Shown here: one piece after another, positions 46,155 through 57,850 of the stretch
Layout of the letters: every line of letters begins with the position of its first letter
How positions within the stretch are numbered: the first letter of the stretch is position 1
NCBI GenBank assembly: GCA_002794735.1
Contig: NBAZ01000007.1
Span: forward strand, 1,480,636 to 1,544,635
Length of the DNA stretch: 64,000 bases
Direction: 5' to 3'
Source: Pyrrhoderma lamaoense
Taxonomy: Eukaryota; Basidiomycota; Agaricomycetes; Hymenochaetales; Hymenochaetaceae
Translations under genes and position numbers: made by a program
Notes under the pieces: generated by a model
Databases searched by the model: none
The model's input: the letters and a program-made list of their open reading frames with translations, nothing else
Told to the model about the DNA's origin: nothing

Positions 46155-47414
46155 CTACGCATCCTCTGCCGACGCCCGCGAAGTCATAGCAGCTTGCCCA
46201 GCAGCCGTAGCAGCTAGTCTTGAGCGTTTTCGCTCCGCCTCTGAAAAAATCGTGAATAAGATATTATTTACCAAAGAGAGAAAAATTCTCATACCAGCTT
46301 CCTTTTCTCGCTCAATTTCTGTAACGATAGCCTCAATCTGCTCCACGTCGAGGTTCTAGAACGAGAATTATGAAAAAAGACCAATAATGATAAGAGGAAA
46401 TATCATACAGAGATCTCTCCAAAGCCATCCATAACTGTAATTTCAATGTTCTTTGCCCCGGTCTGTACAACTTCAAGTAGACTTTTAACAGTGAGCTTAA
46501 TTGACTCTTCCCGTGTCATGTCTTCTTTGTGATTCTTTTCGAGGAATTCCCTGACGGTTTTTGATGAACGGCCAATTGCATTGGCCTTGGCTCAGATGTT
46601 AAACTATATTTGATCTTGGGCTGAAGATAGGATGCATACCTTCCAGGCACTATATATTCCGCTTGGTTCCGTCATATAAAGCCGCGGTTTAGTGTCATTC
46701 GGGTCAAATCCTATAATAAGGGTTGAAATGCCGAATGGTCGAACACCTCCAGACTGTGTGTATTTCTGGAATTATAGAATTAAAAAAGCCTCAATATTTT
46801 TTACAAAAGTAAAGTAGTAGGTTATATACCTGCTGTATTCCAGCAATATGCCGAGTGATATACTCAATTGTTACAGGGTCCTCGACTGTAAGACGGTGGC
46901 TTTGACACTCCACTCTTGCCTTGTCGATCAAGACACGACCATCAGCCGTGAGTCCTATTTGTGCATTAAATCAGAGCCGTGAGTTAGATTTAAGAAAAGC
47001 CCAAACTAACCAGCAAAAGCAAGACAGACATGGTCATCAAGCATAACAACTTTTCTGACTGTTCGGGGATCTTGAAGTTGTAAAACAGATTTCTTTTCTA
47101 CACCCAATACAACGACATCCTTTCCACGTACACCTACCTAGAAGCGACAGAAGCGAGACATAGGTATAAGTTTATACGAGAAGTCTTATGACATCTTCTT
47201 ACAGCACATGTACCCTTCCTTACGGCTTCGAGAGCATATTCAACCTGCATATACACATCCAGTTATTCGAAAGTATATATTCCAGGAATATAGATAAGAC
47301 TTGCCTGAAACAGATGCCCATCAGGCGAGAAAACGGTCAAAGCTGAGAGATAATTAGATAAAGTCCCATTTCCAAACTGTCATTCTCCTCACCGCGATCG
47401 TATGACCTAGACAT
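46155..47414 (-). CDS. 20S proteasome subunit alpha4 (PSMA7 / Pre6)
   Basis: Alpha-ring subunit of the 20S proteasome. Nine exons: 47414-47393, 47342-47305, 47244-47203, 47137-47011, 46954-46830, 46765-46640, 46585-46409, 46355-46295, 46240-46155; about 267 aa, all in phase. It starts [20 protein letters not shown] with the N-terminal alpha signature, then [73 protein letters not shown] and [27 protein letters not shown] and ECQSHRLT identify alpha4 among the seven alphas. Intron 2 begins GCAAGT, a GC-AG intron. The Ala/Arg-rich C-terminal tail is longer than in animals. It is head-to-head with GEA1. Confidence 0.95.
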
Positions 47415-47597
47415 TGTGCAAGTAAACGATATAGAGAAATGTAGGACGCGTAACGATGAACGCGCGTCCGAATGAAATCAGGTGATGCTGATCCTTGACA
47501 CGCTACTCTCCCGAGTTTACTATGATTTCATTGATTTATTGTACACGTTCGCATTAGCATCCGTGCTCACTGCTGTCTGTTGACGGCATTCGCCACA
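47415..47597. promoter_or_regulatory. Divergent promoter proteasome alpha4 / GEA1 with inverted repeat
   Basis: 183 bp between opposite start codons. GGACGCG (47444-47450) and CGCGTCC (47463-47469) form a perfect 7-bp inverted repeat with a 12-nt spacer; the left arm extends into ACGCGT, an MluI-box-like core. I saw no yeast-type proteasome element (GGTGGCAAA). Confidence 0.45.
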
Positions 47598-50500
47598 ATG
47601 GCGACTACAAACTCGTATGCATCACTGTCTGTGTCTAAACAACATATAATATGCTCCGAGATCCTCTCTGTCACTTCCGCTATGCGTAAGAACTCTCGTT
47701 GGGCATCAAGTTCGCAAACACCATTGTATGCTCGAGACGATGCCCTTGCTGCTAGCATGGGTTTAAGAAGGGCCGCAGGAAGCTCAGATCCGCTGAACGG
47801 AGGAGCTCGGCAAGAAGTTCAGCTGATGGCTGGATTCATGGAATTAAAGAGAGAAGTTCGGGGTTCTAATGGTATAAGAGATTGAATATTTTCTATCACT
47901 CTTTAGGGTACTGATATTGACATATCGGTGTAAGATATAGACACACTTCCTCTAACAGCCCTATTGTCACCATTCTTTGCCTTAATACGGTCACCCCTTT
48001 CTACCGGACCGATAACCTCCGCTGCTCTTTCCTCCCTTCATACATTTTTCGTCTCGGGATTCATTGTTCCTGGTGCACCGAATCTGGAAGTAGCTTTAGC
48101 GGAGCTGAGCAGCACAGTATCGCACTGCAAGTTTGAAGCTAGCGATGCATCAGGAGACGAGGTAGTACTCTACAGAATTGTCGCCATTATAAAACAATGT
48201 ATGTGTGGGCCAGCTGGCATTCATCTAGGGGATATTGAAGTATGTGAAATGCTCGAAACCCTTTTGACAACATGTTGTCAAATGCGACTCAGTGGTGAGT
48301 CAATTTCCATAATATTTGTACTGATCTTTCTTCAATTCCTTGAACATTAGAAATCTTGAGGCGATATGCAGAATCGACTATGCATGAGATTGTCCGTCAA
48401 ACCTTTGGGCGTCTAGGCTCCCTGAATCCCGAAGAAGAAGAGAAGAAGCTTATAATAAATGACGCTGAATCATCTGATAATGAATTAAAGATGAATGTAC
48501 AATCGACAGCCAAACCCTCAACGGAAATCATGGTCGATGAGCCATCAAACTTGAATCGACCTTCTGAGGAATCGAGTATAGAAAACCCGTCCGGAGAGGA
48601 CTCCGCGATGGCTGAGCCGTGTACCCCCTCATCAGCACCAAGGAGTGATTGTACGTGAGACTAATAATTTTTATTCTTTATCTAACGACTCGTATTTTAG
48701 ATGGTCTACCTTCTATCATCGAGTTACTTCGCGTACTCATCAATATACTGGACCCGAATGACCGTCTACATACAGATTCAACTAGATTAGTTGCTCTTCG
48801 GATACTGAACACAGCGTTTGAGGCCTCTGGAACGCATATAAGTCTTTACCCATCTTTGATGAGTCTCATCCAAGACCATGGCTGCAAGTATCTTTTTCAG
48901 CTTGCCCGATCCGATAATCCAAATGTCCTCTACATGTCGTTGAGAGTCATCTCTACTATGCTAGAGACTATGCGTACTCATCTCAAGCTACAACAGGAGC
49001 TGTTTCTTGCATTTACTATTGATAGACTCGCGCCTTCTACACCTACTCGAACACAAATTGCAAGTATGATTCAGCAGAGAGGTTTAGCCGCTTCTCCAAG
49101 GGCTGGAACCCCTGTGCCGGGCACTCCTGATCCTTCCACGCCAGTTGTATCTGAGCTTGAAGATAATACTGGCCCACAAAAGCCTGCCATTGTCCCTGCT
49201 AAGGGAGAAACCCGTGAGCTCATGTTGGAGACGTTGAGTCATATTGCTCGTCATCCCAGCTTCATGGTGGATTTATTTGTAAATTATGATTGTGATGCAA
49301 ATTGTGAAGATCTATTTGAACGACTAGTTGACTTCTTGACGAAGGTAGTAACATCTAAGCAAGTCATGCGAATATTACTAATAAGACATGAAGGGTGTTT
49401 ATTCCTCAATAAATAATTCACGCGAAACGGCTCGCCAGTCCTCTCAGCTATTGTGTCTTGAGTTGTTACTAGAATTTATTGGACACATGTATGAGAGAGC
49501 TTGTGGTGTATGTCCTTCTGTAAGAAACCTGGTTAGTCTTGCTGACATGAATGTTGTTTAGAATGCTCAACCCTGGCCCTCGGTAGCGACAATTTATGCC
49601 TACGTCGATTATGTATAGTCCTGACTCCTATTTTCTAGGAATTTCCATCCCCGACAACTTATTGGATTCAAAACTGCGAAAACGTTTAGTTCTCACTGGC
49701 GCCTCCCGTTTCAATACAAAACCAAAAGTCGGCCTTTCCTTCTTGGAAGAAAATAAGCTTATCTATGCCGACCTTTCGGACTCCATCGATCGACCAAAGA
49801 GCTTAGCCAAATTTTTGAAAGGCTGTACTCGCCTTGACAAGCGCCTCTTGGGAGATTTTATATCACGACCAGAGAACATTGACGTTTTGAAAGCGTTCGT
49901 AGAGCTTTTTGATTTTAAAAATGTCAGTACCTCCAGTAAACGTACCCTACTCAATTGTTGACTCTTGGCAGAAACCTGTCGCAGAGGCAATGCGTGAATT
50001 ACTTGAAAGCTTTAGGCTTCCCGGAGAGTCTCAACAAATAGCCCGGATAACTGAGACTTTTGCTGAGGTCTATTTTGCTTCGGGACCAGGTGAACTTCCC
50101 TATTATAATTTTGTGAAGAAGTTTATGAGAACTGACATTACTATCAAAGCTGACATTAAATCTCAAGATGCTGTTTACGTATTAGCCTATTCGATTATTA
50201 TGCTGAATACTGACCTCCATAATCCGCAAGTCCGGGTAAGCCCTGAAAGAACTATAAGTAATATGCGTCCTTAAACCTATACTCGTTCAACTTGCATTAG
50301 AAACGGATGACACTGGAAGACTACCAGAAAAATCTTCGTGGTGTGAATGATGGCACTGATTTTCCTTTTGAATTCACAGTGGGTTCTTGTACAGAAACAA
50401 ATAAGAGAAGTAAGCTGACTTGATCGCTTAGAACGAGATCTATGAGTCCATACGAAAGCGTGAGATTGTAATGCCAGAAGAACATACTGGTCAAGTAGGG

Positions 50501-53139
50501 TTTGGATATGCCTGGAAGGAGCTTTTAGCTCGCACTAGGGTCTCTGGTACGTACTATTAACAATAACAATGATGAAAGAACATCAATTCTACAACTCACT
50601 TCTATTAGGAAATCTGCGTAGCTGCAATAGTTCTGTCTTTGATATTGCTATGTTCAATACCGTTTGGAAATCTGTCATTGCAGCGATCGCTTTTGCTTTC
50701 ACTACCTTTGACGATGACTACACTGTACAGCGTGCCATCACAGGCTTTAGACAACTAGCAACCCTTGCCGGACACTTTAATCTCCCCGAAGTACTGGACT
50801 ATGTAGTCGTTTCGCTGTCTCAAGTAACCAGTCTTGTCCCAGATACACTCATCACCCGAGTCCCTCGCTATCCTGTTGTAGAGGTTGAGGGGCAAGATGT
50901 GACTGTCTCTTCTCTGTCCATACGGTTTGGAACAAATTTTAAGGGCCAATTAGCAGCAGTTGTTCTGTTCACTATAATCAATGGAAACGGAAATGCTGTA
51001 AGAGAAGGTTGGACTCAGGTATGGTTAATTGAGAATATGATAATTCCGCGAGTCTACATTGATCATAAATACACAGATTTTTGAGATATTTCAAAATCTC
51101 TTTGTACACTCTTTGCTCCCAGGTTCTATGCTTAAAATGGAGGAGTTTTTAGGCGGATCAAGTGCGATACCATTGCATTCTACAGTACCAACTCCAAGAC
51201 CATCAGGAAGAGGAGATGGAGGTTTACTATCTGCTCTTTCATCATACCTTCTCACTCCGTACAATGCAAACGGAGAGTCAATACCAGAAGCTACTGACTC
51301 CGAAATAGAAAATACCCTGTGTACCATAGACTGTATCAACGCTTGCAAACTTGACGAGCTTTACACTCAAATTTCGTATGCGCTACATTTTTATTATGGC
51401 ATGAACACTATCTGACAAATATTCCTTTTGAAGTGCGTTAGGGAACGAAGCTTTACTTTGGGCAGTTAAAGCTTTGGAAGCCTTGGCCCATGAGCGCACC
51501 GTGGCCAGACTGAAACAAGAATTTGATGATGCTCCCGTACCGAACTCCCCAAATCCCACTCGTAGATCCTTGCCCCCACAAACGTTATCTTACGACCCCG
51601 CTTCGGTTTACTTACTGGAGACAATGGTTAGTGTTATCTCAAAATCTCCTCAGTATATCGAAGAGACATGGTACATTTGTTTTTTTCCTCTACCGGAGAT
51701 GCCCGCTTAGTATTTAATCATGTAGGCCAGTAGCATACGAGCATCTTTCGGCTCTATTGTCATCTGCATCAAACTACAGCGTATTACTAGTTGAGCGCGC
51801 TATAGCAGGACTCTGGCGCTTGTTATTGATAATAGCAAAACAGGTGATTTTCTCAGTGATAATTATAAATTTTTTGAAATTGACGTTAGTCTTCAGCCTT
51901 CTATGCGAGACCAATTGTATGTCTGCCTTGATTTATTAGGTACTCTCCCGGCCGAGGTAACAAACTCAGTCGGGGAGCAAGTTATTGGGGGCGTTGTCTT
52001 GCTTGTAGAGAGGCATCGAAATATAATTCAGTCTCAAACAGAATGGAGCCTTGTGTTCGCCCTGATGCGTAGTGCAATGAGGCAGCCAGCCGCATCCCGT
52101 CAGGCCTTTGAACTGCTTACAAAACTAGTTTCTGATGGTGAAGAGCAGTGCGTGACACCTGATAACTTTGGTGGCCTTGTGAATTTGCTAGATGAGTATG
52201 CATCGGCAGCTGGATTGGCTGTTGAGAGTTCTGGGCATTACGATAGGCGTAGGACGACAGAAACTCCCCTTTAGTAAGTATCTACGGTACCATAAACAAT
52301 GCTATGGCTTACTTATACTATACAGTGAACTTGCTCTCCAACGAGGAAAGCAGTCTGTCGATCTACTCTTTGATCTCAAGAGATTCATTCCCATTTTCAT
52401 CGAAAAGTCACAACTTTCTTCTGCTCAAATATGGAAGCAGTGTAGTCTTCCCCTCATCTCCTCTCTTGGGCGGCAGTCTACAAATGCCGCGCGGGAAGTC
52501 CGACATACGGCACTTATTCATCTTCAACGGATTGTTCTGAGTCAACAATTACTCCTTCCAGACGTACCTGGGCAAATTGATTCTCTATTTAACCGAGTGA
52601 TATTCCCATTGCTGGATGATTTACTGAAGCCCCAGATTATGGCGCGTGATCCTCATGGGATTCCCGAAACTAGGTTACGTGCATCTGTATTGTTATGCAA
52701 AGCATTCATGCAGTATGAAGTGAATGATGCCGCCCGAGAAAAGGATATCCGAGTGTTATGGATCCAGATTTTAGATTTGCTCGATAGGCTTATGAATGCC
52801 GACCGAAAGGATCAACTTGTGAGCCCAACTCTCTTTTCTTTTCATATCTCATTGATTTTCATCTCAAAAATAATCACAGCGGGAGGCTATCCCCGAATCG
52901 TTGAAGAACGTCATACTAGTCATGAATGCCATGAGCATCCTCGTCCCCCTTCTCCCTCCGAAAAGCAGACGGAGCGACAAAAGGAGCTTTGGGAAGCTAC
53001 ACATGAGAGGATGGAACGCTTTCTGCCTGGATTCCTAGATGAGGTCATCCCATCTCCACCAACCCCTCCAGCTTCTACAACTCCCGCCCCATCTAACAGC
53101 AAGCCCGAGACTGCGGAAAAACAACATGAGCAGTCATAG
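47598..53139 (+). CDS. Sec7-domain Arf guanine-nucleotide exchange factor (GEA1/GBF1 family)
   Basis: Large Arf-GEF of the early Golgi, needed for COPI coat recruitment. Eighteen exons: 47598-47871, 47935-48294, 48351-48650, 48701-49344, 49394-49505, 49562-49582 (21 nt), 49639-49922, 49972-50089, 50150-50235, 50301-50378, 50432-50546, 50609-51018, 51077-51375, 51434-51670, 51726-51843, 51897-52273, 52326-52818, 52880-53139; about 1528 aa. Order: DCB/HUS helical region with LLRVLINILDPND; Sec7 with GASRFNTKPKVGLSFLEEN, catalytic glutamate in FRLPGESQQIARITE and DAVYVLAYSIIMLNTDLHN; HDS regions after it with TFDDDYTVQRAITGFRQLA and FGTNFKGQLAAVVLFTI; a Pro-rich C-terminus. GEA/GBF rather than BIG is favoured by these HDS segments. 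One C is missing in 52945-52949 (restores LVPPSPSEKQTE). Confidence 0.95.
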
Positions 53140-53333
53140 ATGCGCTGCAAATCATTCTGCTTTAAAAATAATATTTGCATCAAAAGACCTTGTACATTAC
53201 GCTATTTTTTTAGTATATATATTAGTCCTTACAAGAAAATACAAAAAATATAAAACGAGATAAATACATATTATAGTCTAGAGTAATACGTAGATTGACA
53301 GTATTAAAATAGTTTCATCTTAGACACCCTGAG

Positions 53334-54762
53334 TTAGGTCAGAAAAATGAGAGATATCATATCACAAAGAAATTGTTTTACGAACCTTATTCTACTATAG
53401 ACTGCAATGACTGTGAGGATAGGCCCGATAGAATAAGCAACTAGTCGCATAATGTGGCTGGCGTGGGCATTGGTGTAGGTGGACCAAGCACCACCTAAGT
53501 GAGCAGCATATACGAAAAGAGGATACAGTAGATATCCTGAGAAGCTGTAAAAGATACACCGGATTGAATTTTAGTAGCTCCAAAATAGTGAACTGGGGGT
53601 AAGGGGAAGAGAACGGCGAGAGGGAGGTGAGGCTCACCGGTGAAATTTCCAGTAACTCTTGGCTTTCATCCCGCCGCCCAGGGCTGCTCCCCAAACCAAG
53701 TACTGAGACAACCGAAGAGGGTTTGTGTGCATAACCAGGCGCAGGCCGCAATCCCTAGTTTCTATAAGGTAGATATAATGTGTCAGGAGCATGTCCAATT
53801 TAGAAGGTTGGCAGACGAAAATTCCCAATCACAAGAGACGGATTATGAAACAAAAATCGGGCACTTACCCCATGCCAGCTGACGAAATGGGGGCGAGCAC
53901 CTAGATTTTTGTTATGATAGATAGTCCAGGTTCCAACCGCAAGAAGAGGCAAGGCAGTAAGAAGTATCGCAAGTTGATGGCGTACGAGGCCAGCAGCCTT
54001 AGTTTTTGGATGGTTTGTAGGTTGAAGGGTTAAGATACCTAAAGTTGTGTAGCACGGATATCGAGTACATTATTATGATATATACACATCAATTTTGAAG
54101 CAGAACATACCGTAGGTGAGACAAGCTAATGATGCCATTTGCAAGGGCGGATGGTATGCGAACCATGAGAATCCCTTGTTCGTTGAGTATAGTAGATAAG
54201 TTGTGTATGCAGCAGACAACTAGACAATGTTCGCGGCGTATTATTAGCAAGTGCCATCAACTAATACATTCTGAGAAGCCGGGAGGTGCTCACTATGGAG
54301 AAGAACTGCAGTTGTATCAAGATATGGTGTTCGCGAGTATAAATTCACTGTCAGTGCTTTCTGTCCATCAGTTGACAGGTACCAATAACATGAGAAGCCC
54401 ACCATAGCAATCAGCCAAGCAATAGCATCACTCCCTCTTCTCCTTCGACTTTCTGAAACTGCGACAGTTCCATCCCCAGCTATGTTGCCATGACTATAGC
54501 TAGTTTGATATGTATACCACTCCGTACTACTCTCGGATTTCTCAGTCTGCACGATCACGTCGTCGTCACCTTGTTCATACATGGCAAAGTTCCTTGAACG
54601 CGTGTTTCCACTTCCAAATACTGTGGAGCCCAACCCGGGCGCAGTCACTCCCCCAGTTACAAATCCAGTAGCAGTACCGTGAGCCAGCGATGATGATGCT
54701 GATGATGAAAATGAAGACGTAGACAGTGATGAAGCTTTCACTTGGGATGAATCGCCGCCCAT
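53334..54762 (-). CDS. Cytochrome b561-domain membrane protein
   Basis: Predicted transmembrane electron-transfer protein of the b561 type, binding two b hemes through four histidines in a helix bundle. Exons 54762-54403, 54219-54111, 54038-53869, 53761-53638, 53544-53334; about 324 aa. After a Ser/Thr/Gly-rich N-terminus of about 105 residues, helices follow: DAIAWLIAMLSAAYTTYLLY, FAYHPPLQMASLACLTYGIL, RHQLAILLTALPLLAVGTWT, HFVSWHGKLGIAACAWLCTQ, then KSYWKFHRFSGYLLYPLFVY and MRLVAYSIGPILTVIAVY. Candidate heme ligands are H in YHPPL, VRHQL, SWHG and KFHR. One base is missing near 53712-53713 (restores LFGLSQYLVWGAALGGG). The frame after SRIR may instead be an intron donor, so the last 16 residues are uncertain. 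It is convergent with GEA1 (194 bp). Confidence 0.85.
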
Positions 54763-56310
54763 GTTGGATCCTCTTGTTCTGTATTGATCTCCAAAACAAA
54801 AAAACCCTTACCGTGGACTATGTGGAGCTAAGAGGATACTTCTTGGGGATTACACCGGAAACCTTGGAGTTTATATACTTTGTATTGTATAAGGTTTTTT
54901 TTTCTCTTGATGCCTGAAAGTTGTTGATAGTCGATCGGTAAGTTAGTCTCAAAGGGTCAAGACTTTTACAAATAACCCAGGCACTCAAGAAGAGGGACGT
55001 GGTAGGGTTATATACGATAGGTGATAGCAGACTATGAATATAACTAGCTTGCAGGAGTACGTGGCATTTCGCCTGTCCTCTGTGATGGTATGTGAAATAC
55101 CTTGAGTCTCAGTAACATGTAAATTCGGCGACGGTTTGAAGCCAATGGCGACGCTAGGGAAAGTAATTATCCCTAACACCGGGTCGGAATTAGTACAGTA
55201 CTGAGATCTTGTTCACTTCAATTAGGCGTGGGATTCTTGCCATTTCCTTCAAAAATCCTGTCTTCATAAACATCATTCTGAACAACTTGATGCAAGCAGT
55301 TCATTCCTAAGATGAATGCGCTGAGGCAAATGTCGTTCAATGCACCAAGCGATTAGCAATAATTCTTGTTCGTTAGTATGTATTGATGTATCTCTAAATT
55401 AATTATGGTGCCGAGATCATTGTGCACTAATGGTCATCAATGTCGCAAATTCTGTATTTGTAACCGATATGTTCAAGCAGTCACGGTCGCCTATCTTATC
55501 ATACGATTCTACAGATGGTTAGGGGACAACCGGTAGCAAAAATTTCAACAGTCCATTCCGTACTTGCCTCGTTTTCAACTAAAAACATTCGACAAAGGAT
55601 AATCAAAAGGAGATACCGATAAAGCTAGGGAAAGACATGACCGATGTCCCTGATATAATTATCATTTCTCTAACTTAGTACCATCTGTTACGTTTTGCAG
55701 CCCATGAGCTTTGCAAAGTGTCAATTTGGGTGGGCTCTGCTCAATAAGCTGCAGTGGGTCAGGTTTTGAATGACGACTGTGTTTCAACTGCTTTCCTAAT
55801 TCTAAATTTACATGTAAGATAAACAGAGTTTTATTAGAGCAACAGAACTAAACATATGCGATTATATATGGATAGAGGCGCAATGTATATGTACATGTAC
55901 ATGTACGTCACGTTCTACTCTCCCCTTCAGAAAATATTTGATTATGACGAGGTCAATGAGTAGGTCAATGAGCCTTTGAACTATAGTTTCTTCAAAGCAT
56001 CTCTATGTATTTAGTGGCTCTAGGGGATTTGAAAGCCTTTATGAACTGATTCTATTGCTTCGATATCTTCACTGTCTCTGTACCTTCTTATGGTAGGCTC
56101 AACTGTAGGCTCAAGCGCAAAAGTGGGAGTTCAAGAGATGTACGACGCAAAGGATCATTGAAGAATGAGATATATTGGAGAGGCTACGGGCACACAGGCA
56201 GATACTCTAATAAAGGTCTCGTATTGAAGAAACAAAGAATTCATCATCAATCTGCCTGAGCCCGAGTTTCTTTTACAAACCATCGTTATTGTTCCAATTT
56301 ATATTTAAGG
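54763..56310. other. Intergenic region of 1.5 kb
   Basis: 5' flank of the b561 gene, then AT-rich sequence. 55882-55907 has an alternating palindromic stretch of GTACAT units. 55946-55972 repeats GGTCAATGAG twice. No supported coding frame. Confidence 0.45.
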
Positions 56311-57850
56311 ATGTCAGATATTCCCTCCAGAGTCTCCAGAGTCTCCAGCAGCTCTCCATCTCATCAAGATGTAGGACATAGTGACAGTAAGGCTCTTATA
56401 CTTTTAATCAACTACCTCGCCTATATTAATCTTACACAAGAGATGATATCCTGGGAAGCGGAATCAAGCTGGGATTTTCGCCGACAAGGGAAAGATAAAA
56501 AGGATAGATATAGCTTCCTTATTCGGTTTTTTTCTTCAAATCGTAGAGTCCCAATTAAGGAATCAATACGGTAAGATTTTCTTTTCTATTACAGTGATAT
56601 GGTTAATAACGCTAACGAAGCTTCCATTCCCAAGGTCTACATCTATTCTGAAATTCGAGCGACATGTACTCCCAGAGAGATGTAACGACTCATGCAAAAG
56701 ACCCTCAGACGCGAAACCCGATAATGAGGTAGGTTCTCTAACAAGCTTTTCTATTTGTGTATCCATTCTTAATTTTGTTTACGAAAGTCTGTACGCGTTC
56801 TCTTCGTCTAACTTCTGCTGTATCATGCGGAGGATCCAAACGTTCCGCTCTATGACGGAGGCGGCGTGTCCGCCTTTGAGATGGCAGACATGTTCAACGA
56901 GATAATCCCTTTTAATATCAGTGCAAAGCGTGTATTGTTGTCATTGGTATCTGTGGTATCAAATTTAACACAACCTTTTGAATACGCGGTTGTGGTGAGA
57001 TGCCCTGCATACCGGGCATTCCAGTGGCCATTGGTGTCGTAACGTCGTCAGTAGATAGGTATGGTTGAGATTCTTTTACTGGGTCCAGTGTACATACGGG
57101 AATTCTAATAACTCATATACGGTTAGTCGACTGTATGAAAGGGGGAGAGACAAAGGCAACGGTCACCGTAAAGATTTTAGCAGTTGGGCGCGTTCGAGCC
57201 TTTCTAACACCAAATGGATGGCTGTCGCTCGGTTTTTAAAAGCTGGAACATCGCAATTCAGGTCGTTCTTAATTCGTTTCGCTTGTGGGGGACGTGTATT
57301 ATGCTAGATTAAGGTAAGTATTCAGCTAATGGGAGTGGCGTAATAGCCATATGCATTGAATTATATTAACTCTATGGCTAACCTTTTGTTTTTTTCCCTC
57401 TTTTCGAAAACTGCCATCAATATCAGCACCTGGGATTTGGTCCCAAACCACGCGTGACATAGCCTAGACGGAGAGGAATTATCTCACAGCTCACCCTTCT
57501 TGGAGGGTTGGTTAACCCTACTGTGTTATCGAGGTCATCGCCTAATTTCATGGCAGCAGATACGAACATATTCCTCGTGTAGAGGGTCGGTATCTTTTTT
57601 TTTACAGTCTGAAAGGATAATTATAAATTGGCTATCTCAAATAAGTAAGACACTGTATCCTCTAATCGCTACACTGCAAGAACAAGGTATGTAGAGTCCT
57701 AACTTTCTATCTCGCTTGTGTTCTGCGTATTGATTAATTCCTATAGAAGAGAGGATTCAATGGTCACCAGTGACGCAGTATGATGCTTGCACAACCTTAT
57801 TTGAAGGAGAAACGGCAGTAAGGAAGGAAATCCAGAAGTTATTCATGTGA
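56311..57850 (+). pseudogene. Unresolved coding-like fragments, possibly a decayed or multi-exon gene
   Basis: Several short frames on + look protein-like but could not be joined. ATG 56311 gives MSDIPSRVSRVSSSSPSHQD before a GTAGGA site. 56442-56572 encodes ISWEAESSWDFRRQGKD. About 56820-57042 stays open and includes EDPNVPLYDGGGVSAFEMAD and RVLLSLVSVVSNLTQPFEY. 57129-57238 includes ETKATVTVKILAVGRVRAF. About 57497-57580 includes GLVNPTVLSRSSPNFMAAD. I recognise no family. Either a fast-evolving spliced gene with consensus errors or a pseudogene fits; nothing decides between them. Confidence 0.3.

Noticed and set aside
49972..50235. Uninterrupted reading of GEA1 through 50090-50149
   Set aside because: The frame is open, but GEA/GBF proteins have ASGPA-D/E-IKSQDAVY at this place; removing a GT-AG intron of 60 nt restores it exactly.
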